Below, in pieces: positions 25,050-32,270 of a stretch of 64,000 nucleotides of DNA. The translations under genes and the position numbers were made by a program. Numbering within the stretch: position 1 is the first letter of the stretch; each line of letters starts with the position of its first letter. The DNA is taken from positions 62,001 to 126,000 of the forward strand of contig JAWKRB010000008.1 of the NCBI GenBank assembly GCA_041389885.1, given 5' to 3'. The stretch comes from JAWKRB01 sp041389885 (lineage in GTDB: Bacteria > Myxococcota_A > Polyangia > Polyangiales > Ga0077539). Under the pieces are notes generated by a model. That model saw nothing but the letters and a program-made list of their open reading frames with translations. It searched no databases and was not told the origin of the DNA.

Positions 25050-26480
25050 ATGAAGCACCCCAACGCATCGCGAGTCGCGCGATGGCTCGTCCCGTTTCTC
25101 CCGGCCACCCTGGCCCTGGCCGCGCTGAGCTCTACCGGGTGGTCGCAGACCGCGCCCGCAGACCCCGCCGCGGCGTCGGTCGCCGAGATGCAGCGCCTGA
25201 GCGAGGGCTTCACCTCCGTGGCCGCGCGGGTGCTCCCCGCGGTGGTGTCGATTCGCGTCGAGGCGCAGCGCGCCCGCCCCGAAGCGCAGGAGATGCCCTT
25301 CGGCTTCCCCTTCCCCTTCGGCGGCCATGGGCGACAGCCCCGCGGCGGCGTGGTGCACGGCACCGGCTCCGGCGTGCTCGTGCGCGCCGACGGCGTGATC
25401 GTGACCAACAACCACGTCGTCGAGGGCGCCCAGCGGATCACCGTGCACCTCCGCGACGGGCGCTCCCTCCGCGCGCGGGTGCTCGGCACCGACCCCTCCA
25501 CCGACCTCGCGGTGATCAAGGTCGACGCGCAGAACCTCCCCACCGCGCGCTGGGGTGACTCGTCGGCGGCGCGGGCGGGCGAGTGGGTGCTGGCGATCGG
25601 CGCGCCCTTCGGCCTCGAGGCCTCGGTCACCCACGGCGTGGTCAGCGCCATGGGCCGCGGGAACCTCGGCGAGAACTCCATCGAGGACTACCTCCAGACC
25701 GACGCGAGCATCAACCCCGGCAACTCGGGCGGGCCGCTGGTGAACCTCCGCGGCGAGGTCCTTGGGATCAATACGATGATCGTTCGGCAGGCGAACAACA
25801 TCGGCTTCGCCGTGCCCTCGCGCCTCGCGCGCAGCGTCGTCGAGCAGCTCGCCGCGACGGGCCGCGTCTCCCGCGGATGGATCGGCGTCGGCGTGCAGGA
25901 GCTCAGCGGCGACCTCGCCGAGGCCCTGGACCTGCAGCCCGAGTCGGGCGCGCTGGTCTCGCAGGTCGACCCCCGGAGCCCCGCGTCGCGCGCGGTGCAG
26001 CTCGGCGACGTGATCACCGCGGTGAACGGCGTTCGCGTGCAGCACAGCGGCGATGTCGTGCGCGAGGTGGTGACCCGGCAACCCGGAGAGCGCGTGGAGC
26101 TCACCCTGCTCCGCAACGGGCAGAACCACCGCGCGGTGGTGATCACCGGGCGCAGGCCCGAGGCGGAGCGCGACGATCGCGCTGCGACGCAAGCGGTTCC
26201 GATGGATCCGAGCGGCGGCATCGGCCTGGAGGTCGCGCCGCTGCACCCGGTTCGCGCGCGGCAGCTCGGCGTGAGCGGCGGCGTGGTGGTCACCGTGGTC
26301 GAGCCCGGCGGCGTGGCCGATCAGGCCGGGCTGCGCCGGGGCGACGTGATCCTCCGGGCCGACAACGCCCCCGTACGCTCTCCCGGCGACCTCGTGCAGG
26401 CCACCCTCGACGGGCGCGCCGCGGTGCTCGTGCGCCGGCAGGACGCTCAGATCTACGTCGCGCTGAACACGCGGCGCTGA
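25050..26480 (+). CDS. DegP/HtrA-type periplasmic serine protease (Do family)
   Basis: A 476-residue protein with a signal peptide ('LVPFLPATLALAALSSTGW'), a full trypsin-like domain and two PDZ domains. The catalytic triad is intact: His122 in 'VTNNHVVEG', Asp152 in 'STDLAVIKVD', and Ser226 in 'NPGNSGGPLVN'. PDZ1 covers about residues 275-370 ('GWIGVGVQELSGDLAEAL') and PDZ2 about 385-476 ('VRARQLGVSGGVVVTVVEPG'). It degrades or refolds misfolded envelope proteins. A GGGAGGA Shine-Dalgarno precedes ATG 25050. A GGGA-N4-TCCC palindrome at 24969-24980 is similar to one before the pseudoprotease at 3269. A decayed second copy of this gene's 3' end lies at 27909-28046. Confidence 0.95.
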   Translation: MKHPNASRVARWLVPFLPATLALAALSSTGWSQTAPADPAAASVAEMQRLSEGFTSVAARVLPAVVSIRVEAQRARPEAQEMPFGFPFPFGGHGRQPRGGVVHGTGSGVLVRADGVIVTNNHVVEGAQRITVHLRDGRSLRARVLGTDPSTDLAVIKVDAQNLPTARWGDSSAARAGEWVLAIGAPFGLEASVTHGVVSAMGRGNLGENSIEDYLQTDASINPGNSGGPLVNLRGEVLGINTMIVRQANNIGFAVPSRLARSVVEQLAATGRVSRGWIGVGVQELSGDLAEALDLQPESGALVSQVDPRSPASRAVQLGDVITAVNGVRVQHSGDVVREVVTRQPGERVELTLLRNGQNHRAVVITGRRPEAERDDRAATQAVPMDPSGGIGLEVAPLHPVRARQLGVSGGVVVTVVEPGGVADQAGLRRGDVILRADNAPVRSPGDLVQATLDGRAAVLVRRQDAQIYVALNTRR

Positions 26481-26657
26481 CGCCTTGCGAGGCGGAGCGC
26501 CGCCCCGCCTTCGCGGCGAGACCGGGTGCGCCGAGCGACCGTCTCGCAATCGACGCCACCCGTGCGCGCACAGGATGGCGGGCGCGACACGCACCGACGG
26601 TCGCGCGACGCGACACCGCTCGACCCTGGCGTCGGGTCGCCGCTTCTGCCGTCATGC

Positions 26658-26663
26658 TAGCGT
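26658..26663 (+). promoter_or_regulatory. TAGCGT -10-like hexamer
   Basis: TAGCGT ends 6 bases before ATG 26670 of the Uma2 gene, where no Shine-Dalgarno is present. A transcript starting about 7 bases after the hexamer would begin at the ATG itself, that is, leaderless. Confidence 0.35.
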
Positions 26664-26669
26664 CGAGGC

Positions 26670-27278
26670 ATGGTCTCCGATCCGGCGCGCGTGATCGACC
26701 CACGGTTTCCGCAGCTCTCGTCGGAGGTCGTCGCGGCGTTTCTGGCCGCTCCCGAGACCCTGGTCGCCGAGGTGATCGACGGCGAGCTCTCGCTCCTTCC
26801 GCGCCCACGCCCGAGACACGCGAACGCCGCGACGCGTCTTGCGAGGCGACTGGGAGGCTTCTTCGATCCCATCGACGATGAGCCGGGGGGCTGGGTGATC
26901 CTCGCGGAGCCTGAGCTTCGGCTCGGACCGGGCCCTGACATCGTCGCGCCTGACCTCGCGGGATGGCGTCGCCCGCGCTTTCCCGAAAACGCCCTCGAAG
27001 ACAACGCCCCGGCCTTTCTCTCGGTCGCGCCCGATTGGGTGTGCGAGGTGCTCTCACCCAGCACGCAGTCCCTCGACCGCGGGAGAAAGATGCGCGTCTA
27101 CCGACGCGAAGGGATCGCGCACCTCTGGTACCTCGACCCCGAGGCCCGAACGGTGGAGGTCTATCGGCTGGAGCGCGGGCGCTACGCGCTGCTCGACACC
27201 TACGAAGACGACGCGGTGATTCGCGCCGAGCCCTTCGAGTCGGCCGACCTCGCGCTCGCCTCGCTCTGGCGGCTGTAG
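26670..27278 (+). CDS. Uma2 family (DUF820) restriction-endonuclease-fold protein
   Basis: A 202-residue protein of the Uma2/DUF820 family. It has the PD-(D/E)xK-like core: 'LVAEVIDGELSLL' (Glu), 'GPGPDIVAPDLAGWRRPRFP' (PD), 'DWVCEVLSPSTQSLDRGRKM' (E...K) and 'AHLWYLDPEARTVEVYRLE'. The catalytic Glu-Val-Leu-Ser-Pro-Ser and the following Lys are intact. The biological role of this very common family is unproven; it is found in large copy numbers in cyanobacteria and myxobacteria. ATG 26670. It is convergent with the small gene ending at 27450, and the hairpin at 27365-27415 lies between them. Confidence 0.88.
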   Translation: MVSDPARVIDPRFPQLSSEVVAAFLAAPETLVAEVIDGELSLLPRPRPRHANAATRLARRLGGFFDPIDDEPGGWVILAEPELRLGPGPDIVAPDLAGWRRPRFPENALEDNAPAFLSVAPDWVCEVLSPSTQSLDRGRKMRVYRREGIAHLWYLDPEARTVEVYRLERGRYALLDTYEDDAVIRAEPFESADLALASLWRL

Positions 27279-27364
27279 CGCTCACTCTGGCAGCGAGCGC
27301 GGAGACCGCGAGACCGCGCGGCGCGACGCTCAACCATCGCGCCACACCGAGACGCGAGAGGGCG

Positions 27365-27415
27365 GGCTCCCGCGCGCACCGCCGCGCCCGATCGAGCTCG
27401 CGCGCCGCGGGAGCC
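27365..27415. terminator. Possible bidirectional hairpin
   Basis: GGCTCCCGCG (27365-27374) and CGCGGGAGCC (27406-27415) form a perfect 10-bp inverted repeat with a 31-base GC-rich loop between two convergent genes. No T-tract follows, so termination is uncertain. Confidence 0.3.
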
Positions 27416-27449
27416 GCGCCGCTCACGACAGCTCTTCGGCGTCGATGCG

Positions 27450-27689
27450 CTAAAGAATCTCGCGCCAGGTGCGCTCGAGGATCGCCTTGCGCGGGATCAT
27501 CCCGCCCATGTTGACCGCCACGCCATCGATGAGCTGCACGCCCTTCTCGATCGCGGCGAGGTCGAGGTACTCGTCGCCCTCGACCAGCGAGGCGCGCACG
27601 GCGTTGCTGACCTTCGCGGTCTCGTCGTCCGAGAGCAGATCGAGGATGGCCTCGCGGGTGAAGGTTCGACCGCCGGTGTACTTGTTCAT
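27450..27689 (-). CDS. Small hypothetical protein (79 aa)
   Basis: ATG 27689 is preceded by a GGGGGAA purine run that can serve as Shine-Dalgarno. The protein begins 'MNKYTGGRTFTREAILDLLS' and contains 'YLDLAAIEKGVQLIDG' and 'GGMIPRKAILERTWREIL'. It is soluble, charged and looks like a small all-helical domain. The codon usage is typical of the host. I do not recognise a family. It is the last intact gene before the disturbed region at 27.8 kb. Confidence 0.6.
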   Translation of the reverse strand: MNKYTGGRTFTREAILDLLSDDETAKVSNAVRASLVEGDEYLDLAAIEKGVQLIDGVAVNMGGMIPRKAILERTWREIL

Positions 27690-27821
27690 GTTCGTTCCCC
27701 CGCAGCCGGGAGGTGGAGGTGGCTGCGTAGAGATGGGTCTACGCACACGCCGTACCGCGGCGGCGCCAGAGGCCCCCACGCGTGATGCAGGGCAGCGCGG
27801 TGTCACGGTCGACACCGCGGC

Positions 27822-27911
27822 GCGGATCACCCCTCGTCGGGCACTCGAAAGAAGCCCCACCCCCAGTGGATGTGCGCGCCGATGTCCTTCGCCACCCCCG
27901 GCGTCGGGTCG
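27822..27911 (-). pseudogene. Duplicate of the 3' end of the gene at 32186-33355 (left direct repeat)
   Basis: About 90 bases matching 32181-32270 with roughly four differences and no gap; the offset is a constant 4359. It re-encodes the C-terminal 27 or so residues of that gene on the same strand, ending 'HIHWGWGFFRVPDEG' and a stop. No upstream part of the gene is present. Together with the copy at 32181 it bounds the RCC1-gene segment. Confidence 0.85.
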
Positions 27912-28046
27912 ACGCGATCCTACGGGTTGACTGCGCCTCTGTGCGATCGCCAGACGAGCTCATGCATACCCCCGCAACGGACGCACTGCGGCGCTCGTGC
28001 GCCGACAGGACGCGCGATCGACCTCGCGCGCCACACGCGGTGTTGA
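27909..28046 (+). pseudogene. Decayed 3' fragment of an htrA-like gene (end of PDZ2)
   Basis: About 138 bases align with 26344-26480, the last part of the intact htrA, at roughly three-quarters identity by eye with two single-base gaps. Readable peptide pieces are 'DAILRVDCASVRSPDELM' and, after a frameshift, 'AALVRRQDAR', against 'DVILRADNAPVRSPGDLV' and 'AAVLVRRQDAQ' in the intact protein. The similarity runs to the equivalent TGA stop (28044-28046). Divergence and gaps show that it is an old remnant of a different htrA copy. Confidence 0.7.
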
Positions 28047-28223
28047 AGCTCGCACCCGAACTTCAGCAGGGCGCACACACACGCCTGCTGCTCGACTCCA
28101 ACCCACTCTGCTCCTTCGAGGATGTGCCGACCCAAGCCGAGCGAAATCGTCTTGCAGCATTTGACGTCGACCGTTTTCGGATGCGAGTTTGGATGCGTCG
28201 GTTCGATTTCTGATGGGGAGGTA
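28047..28223 (+). other. Upstream region of the first RCC1 lipoprotein gene
   Basis: This stretch is clearly more AT-rich than the flanking genome. It contains a possible -35 TTGACG at 28161-28166 but no clear -10. A strong GGGGAGG Shine-Dalgarno lies at 28215-28221, just before ATGATG at 28224-28229. No intact gene is seen in it. With the two gene-tail fragments it makes up the gene-poor stretch 27690-28223. Confidence 0.4.
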
Positions 28224-28228
28224 ATGAT

Positions 28229-28276
28229 GGAACGGAACGGAACGGAACGGAACGGAACGGAACGGAACGGAACGGG
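28229..28276 (+). repeat. Pentanucleotide microsatellite (GGAAC)9
   Basis: Nine uninterrupted GGAAC units (28229-28273) plus GGG sit directly after a Shine-Dalgarno/ATGATG and before the signal-peptide codons of the RCC1 gene. Five-base units change the reading frame when the number changes. With nine units the ATG frame runs into a stop at 28361; one extra unit or two fewer would join it to the RCC1 frame. Confidence 0.9.
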
Positions 28277-28302
28277 CAGGATCTGGACCACTCTGGGTCG
28301 CG

Positions 28303-30906
28303 GTGCTCGCCGTGTTCAGTGCCCTCGGGTCGTGCAGCGACCTGGCAACCGGAGTCACTGACCCCGTGCTTCGGCGCTCGCAGCCACTGAGTTCGGCGGC
28401 GAGCCGGGCGTTCGTGGGGCTCGATCTGGGCGACAACTTCGGCTGTGTGGTTCGACACGATGGCGAGGTGGTGTGCTGGGGGCGCAACCACCACAAACAG
28501 CTCGGGCTGCTCTACGCCCCCCTTCAGACCACGGACCGCGACTCGCTCATCGATGCTCTCACGGTCGGTTCGACAGACGACGATCCCAACGCCCCGAACC
28601 CGTTCCCAATGCACGCCGTGGGCGTGGCGGTCGGCGAGGCACACGCCTGCGCGGTGCGAGAGAACGGCGGCGTGAAGTGCTGGGGGAGCAACTCGCATCT
28701 GCAAGTCGGCTATGTCATCACTGGCGATCGCGCGCCCTTCGACGTCCCCTTCTTCAACACCTCCCAGGACGCAGGCGTCGCGAGCAGGCAGGCAGCAAGC
28801 CTCTCGGCCGGGCTGCGGCACACCTGCGCGGTGCTCACCGACGGGCACGTCGCATGTTGGGGCTCGAACGCGCAGGGTCAGCTCGGCAACCCCGCGGCGG
28901 GTGCAGGAACGCACACGCCAACCCTCGTGATGACGGCGAGCTCGGGTGGCACCACAGCGCTTGAGAGTGTCGTGCAGGTCGAGGCCGCGGGGACGCAGAC
29001 CTGCGCCCGAACCGGTGATGGACGGGTCTTCTGCTGGGGCGTGGGGGCCCTGACGGGCGCGTCCAATCCGCTGGCGGTGCACCTCAACAACGCCTCGGAG
29101 ATCACCGATCTCGCGGTGGGCGACGAGCACGTCTGCATTCGCGGAGGAGACGGCAGCGTCTGGTGCCGCGGGAGCAACTGGTTCGGTCAGCTCGGCCGAG
29201 GATTCGCTGGCGCCCCTCAGACAGGATTCGCACCAGTGCTGGTTCCTGGAGGTGCGGCGCTGAGTCAGGTCGCCTCTGTGTTCGCGGGGCGATATTCGAC
29301 CTGCGCGATCCTCGGCGATGGCACCGCGCGCTGCTGGGGCGCGCCCTACCAGGGTCGCCTCGGCTCGGGATACCCCGCTCCAGACTGGACCTTCGCGCAA
29401 CCGATGGCAGGCGTCTCCCATGCGACGGCTGGATCTACGGGCAATACGCACAGCTGTGTCATCGCGGCGGATCTGGCCGGGCTCCGTTGCGCCGGCTCGG
29501 ACGTCTACGGTGAGCTCGGAAACGGCTCCGCGACGACGGGTGAGCAACCCACCGCGGTGGTCGTGCAGATGGCGAACTGGGAATTCATTTCCAACCCCTC
29601 TACAGGCTTCGGATACTTCCAGTTCTCGCCCAGAGAGACCCAGGGCCGAGCCACCATCGTCGGCGGACACGGCCATTTCTGCACGATTCGACGCTCCGTG
29701 ATCAACATCTATGGCGGCGTAGAGAGCAGGGTCTATTGCTGGGGTGAGAACTATCAAGGACAGGCCGCTCCCCAATCCGAGGGTGACTCGGCCTCGGCGC
29801 CGACGCCGCTTCCACTCGGAGGGATCCCCGCTTCGCTGAGCGCAGGCCACGACTTCAACTGCGCGCTCTTCACAGATGGCACCGTGAAGTGCTGGGGGAA
29901 CAACAACCTCGGGCAGTGTGGGCCGTCGCTGCTGGGCTTCGCACGCGTGCAGCCGCAGGCGATCCCCGGAGTCTCCAACGCCGTGGCGATCAGTTCGGGC
30001 GACGCGCACACCTGCGCGTTGATCGCAGACGGGAGCACGCGCTGCTGGGGGAGCAACATCTATTCGCAGCTCGGGCGCGGTGCCCCGGCCAACCCGCCAG
30101 ACTATCTCGCGGATTCGACGCCAGCGCCGGCCACCTCGTTCACCACGTCCCCCGCCTTTGAGACGCTGGGCCGGGTCACGGCGATCGCGGCGGGGGGCGT
30201 TCACACCTGCGCGATGCGGGCGAACGGCTCCGTGCATTGCTGGGGTCGTTACGACACGGGCGCCGTCGGCGCCGGGTCCCACTCCCTGTACCTGGCCCCT
30301 GGCACCACTGATCTGGTCGATGCCCGCGAGCGGGCCAATCCTGTCGATTCAATCCGTGCACATCAGGCCTCTCATCCTCCATACCCGGTTGTCGACTTTC
30401 TCAACTTCCGCGAGGTTCCTGCCGCGCTCTGGTCCAATCACAGCGCGTCTTGCGTACGGCTCGCCTCAGGCATGATTCAGTGCTGGGGCCACCGCTTCAA
30501 CGGACAGGTCGGGGATGACCCGTTTGGAGGTGGGATGCCAACCCAGTTCTTCGCCCAGAGTCAGAGCAGCCAGCCCGCCCAGGCCACCGCGATGGCGGGG
30601 CGCGGCGGAACCAACTGCGTCTTGCGCTCCGACGGTCAGGTCTATTGCTGGGGAGTCTGTAGTCTCCTCGGCCGGGGAGAGCCATGCGATAGCACGTCCG
30701 CGGTGTACAACCGAGCGTCCGTACTGCAGGCCGGCGGAGGACCTACCCTGGAGGGAGTCGTCGCGGTCGCCGTATCTGGGTCCGGCACCGCCTGCGCGGT
30801 GACGGGCGACAGCACGGTGTTCTGCTGGGGTTCGAACTCGCTGGGTGCGCTCGGCGCGAACAGTACCGAGTTGTCCTCGACCTTTCCCGTCCCGATCAGC
30901 CTGTAG
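28303..30906 (+). CDS. RCC1-repeat beta-propeller lipoprotein, apparently phase-variable (OFF as read)
   Basis: An open frame of 867 residues from GTG 28303; it is open from 28228. It encodes about 14 RCC1-type repeats, each with the form 'CAVxxDGxVxCWGxNxxGQLG' and a pair of cysteines ('HTCAVLTDGHVACWGSNAQG', 'HTCALIADGSTRCWG'), enough for two seven-bladed propellers. The lipobox 'ALGSC' follows the hydrophobic stretch 'LWVAVLAVFSALGS', part of which lies upstream of 28303. GTG 28303 would give a signal with no basic N-terminus and no Shine-Dalgarno. The only credible start is ATG 28224/28227 before the GGAAC repeat, which is out of frame at nine units. In frame it would read MM(ERNGT)nERAGSGPLWV. 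Probably a surface binding protein. Base composition is lower in GC than its neighbours, suggesting acquisition. Confidence 0.8.
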   Translation: MLAVFSALGSCSDLATGVTDPVLRRSQPLSSAASRAFVGLDLGDNFGCVVRHDGEVVCWGRNHHKQLGLLYAPLQTTDRDSLIDALTVGSTDDDPNAPNPFPMHAVGVAVGEAHACAVRENGGVKCWGSNSHLQVGYVITGDRAPFDVPFFNTSQDAGVASRQAASLSAGLRHTCAVLTDGHVACWGSNAQGQLGNPAAGAGTHTPTLVMTASSGGTTALESVVQVEAAGTQTCARTGDGRVFCWGVGALTGASNPLAVHLNNASEITDLAVGDEHVCIRGGDGSVWCRGSNWFGQLGRGFAGAPQTGFAPVLVPGGAALSQVASVFAGRYSTCAILGDGTARCWGAPYQGRLGSGYPAPDWTFAQPMAGVSHATAGSTGNTHSCVIAADLAGLRCAGSDVYGELGNGSATTGEQPTAVVVQMANWEFISNPSTGFGYFQFSPRETQGRATIVGGHGHFCTIRRSVINIYGGVESRVYCWGENYQGQAAPQSEGDSASAPTPLPLGGIPASLSAGHDFNCALFTDGTVKCWGNNNLGQCGPSLLGFARVQPQAIPGVSNAVAISSGDAHTCALIADGSTRCWGSNIYSQLGRGAPANPPDYLADSTPAPATSFTTSPAFETLGRVTAIAAGGVHTCAMRANGSVHCWGRYDTGAVGAGSHSLYLAPGTTDLVDARERANPVDSIRAHQASHPPYPVVDFLNFREVPAALWSNHSASCVRLASGMIQCWGHRFNGQVGDDPFGGGMPTQFFAQSQSSQPAQATAMAGRGGTNCVLRSDGQVYCWGVCSLLGRGEPCDSTSAVYNRASVLQAGGGPTLEGVVAVAVSGSGTACAVTGDSTVFCWGSNSLGALGANSTELSSTFPVPISL

Positions 30907-30919
30907 CGGAGCGAGCACC

Positions 30920-32164
30920 ATGCGTCTCCCCTCCACGCTCCTGCTCCTGTCCTGTGCACTCCTCGCCTGCACGAGCGCGATCTCGGGCACCCAGGGGAGC
31001 GCCCTCGACGCAGCCGCGCCACTCGACCTCGGCACGGTGTTCGAAGAAGACATCGAGTCGCCCGTCGACCGGCCCGTCGACCCACCCATGGACCGGCTCG
31101 CACCCGATCACGTCGACGTGCCCTCTCGCCCGCCTGACAGCTACTTCCTGGATCGTCCGCCTTGCACCGGAACCGACTGTCTTCGGGCGGTGGATCTCTG
31201 GACGTCAGAACAGGCAGCCGTGATTCGGCTCGCAGACGGCTCGTTTCGCGCCTGGGGAGTTCTCCACGAGTTCGGCCTCGCGCACCAGCGCTTCTCGGTG
31301 GTCCCCGTGCTTGAAGGAGAGAGCGAGCTTCTGGACTTCGAGTTTACTGGCTTTGGTCCTATGGTGCAGACCCTGGATCGCACGGGCGTGCTCCGTCAGG
31401 GGAACGCAGTCGAAGGGTACCGGCCCGTACCGATGACTCGCGTCAATCCGGTGGATTTCGCCTACTCGGGTCTCTGCACGTTCATCCGATTTCGGGACGG
31501 ACAGGTCGAGGCACGCTGCCGGGACCCGAGGGGCGACTTCACCATCGACCTCCCGCCCGACACGACCACACTCCCGAGAAGCAGCCATCACTGCGTCGGA
31601 GGTCCCAGCGGCATCACTTGTGTCTCGGTGGAGCTCAACGCGGGTCATCGATCTATCTCCCTCAGGCGCGCCGCCATCCCTGGCGCGCCGTTTCTTGAAG
31701 TACTCGCGCTGGGAGGGCATCCAGGGAGCCCTTGCGCGGTCTTTCGTCGCAATCTTCAGGTCGACACGGAAGTGTGGTGTTGGAACGGCGCGGAGGTCTG
31801 GTACGGAGGGCCAGCCGATACCCATGTCTCCCGGGCGCCCGTTCCCATCGATGAGCTGGACGGCGCTCGCAGTGTGGCGGTCGGTGGGTCGGCGTTTGCA
31901 GTCATGGGCGACGGCACGGTTCGCGCTCGAGGCAACAACCGGTACGGCAACCTTGGTCTGGGCACGAGCTCAGACTGGAGCGATTGGGTGACGATCCCCG
32001 GCTTGCGTGACGTCGTCCTGGTCTCGGGGAGCAGCTACGGGGCGTGCGCGCTGACCCGTGGCGGCGAGGTCTGGTGTTGGGGCATGGGGCACTCCCCCTT
32101 GCTCAGCCCGCTGCACCTCGCAGACGACGCCATCGCTCCCCCGACCCGCATCACCTGGCAATAG
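30920..32164 (+). CDS. Second RCC1-like lipoprotein
   Basis: A 414-residue lipoprotein. ATG 30920, 13 bases after the first RCC1 gene, gives a leader 'LPSTLLLLSCALLAC' with a lipobox and then an Asp/Pro/Val tether ('DIESPVDRPVDPPMDR'). The body shows degenerate propeller repeats: 'AAVIRLADGSFRAWGV', 'SAFAVMGDGTVRARGNNRYG' and 'GACALTRGGEVWCWGMG'; the central repeats have lost most of the pattern. It is probably co-transcribed with the phase-variable gene and shares its less GC-rich composition. Its stop lies 21 bases from the convergent gene at 32186, inside the right boundary of the duplicated segment. Confidence 0.8.
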   Translation: MRLPSTLLLLSCALLACTSAISGTQGSALDAAAPLDLGTVFEEDIESPVDRPVDPPMDRLAPDHVDVPSRPPDSYFLDRPPCTGTDCLRAVDLWTSEQAAVIRLADGSFRAWGVLHEFGLAHQRFSVVPVLEGESELLDFEFTGFGPMVQTLDRTGVLRQGNAVEGYRPVPMTRVNPVDFAYSGLCTFIRFRDGQVEARCRDPRGDFTIDLPPDTTTLPRSSHHCVGGPSGITCVSVELNAGHRSISLRRAAIPGAPFLEVLALGGHPGSPCAVFRRNLQVDTEVWCWNGAEVWYGGPADTHVSRAPVPIDELDGARSVAVGGSAFAVMGDGTVRARGNNRYGNLGLGTSSDWSDWVTIPGLRDVVLVSGSSYGACALTRGGEVWCWGMGHSPLLSPLHLADDAIAPPTRITWQ

Positions 32165-32180
32165 CCCCCAAGACCCCCGC

Positions 32181-32270
32181 GCAGATCACCCCTCGTCGGG
32201 CACGCGAAAGAAGCCCCATCCCCAATGGATGTGCGCGCCGATGTCCTTCGCCACCCCCGGCGTCGGGTCG
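32181..32270. repeat. Right copy of the ~90-bp direct repeat
   Basis: This matches 27822-27911 with about four substitutions. It is the functional copy, forming the 3' end of the intact gene at 32186-33355. The two copies lie 4359 bases apart in the same orientation and enclose the RCC1 genes. Confidence 0.85.

Noticed and set aside
28229..28276. GGAAC repeat as a CRISPR, binding-site array or assembly noise
   Set aside because: Too short and spacer-free for CRISPR; its exact position between Shine-Dalgarno/ATG and the signal peptide makes a translational switch the better explanation.
28063..30282. 739-codon minus-strand open frame across the RCC1 gene
   Set aside because: It mirrors the RCC1 repeats, has no Shine-Dalgarno or coherent domain, and includes the microsatellite read as SVPFR repeats.
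27822..32270. Composite transposon or IS element
   Set aside because: No transposase, no terminal inverted repeats; the boundaries are direct repeats of a gene 3' end.
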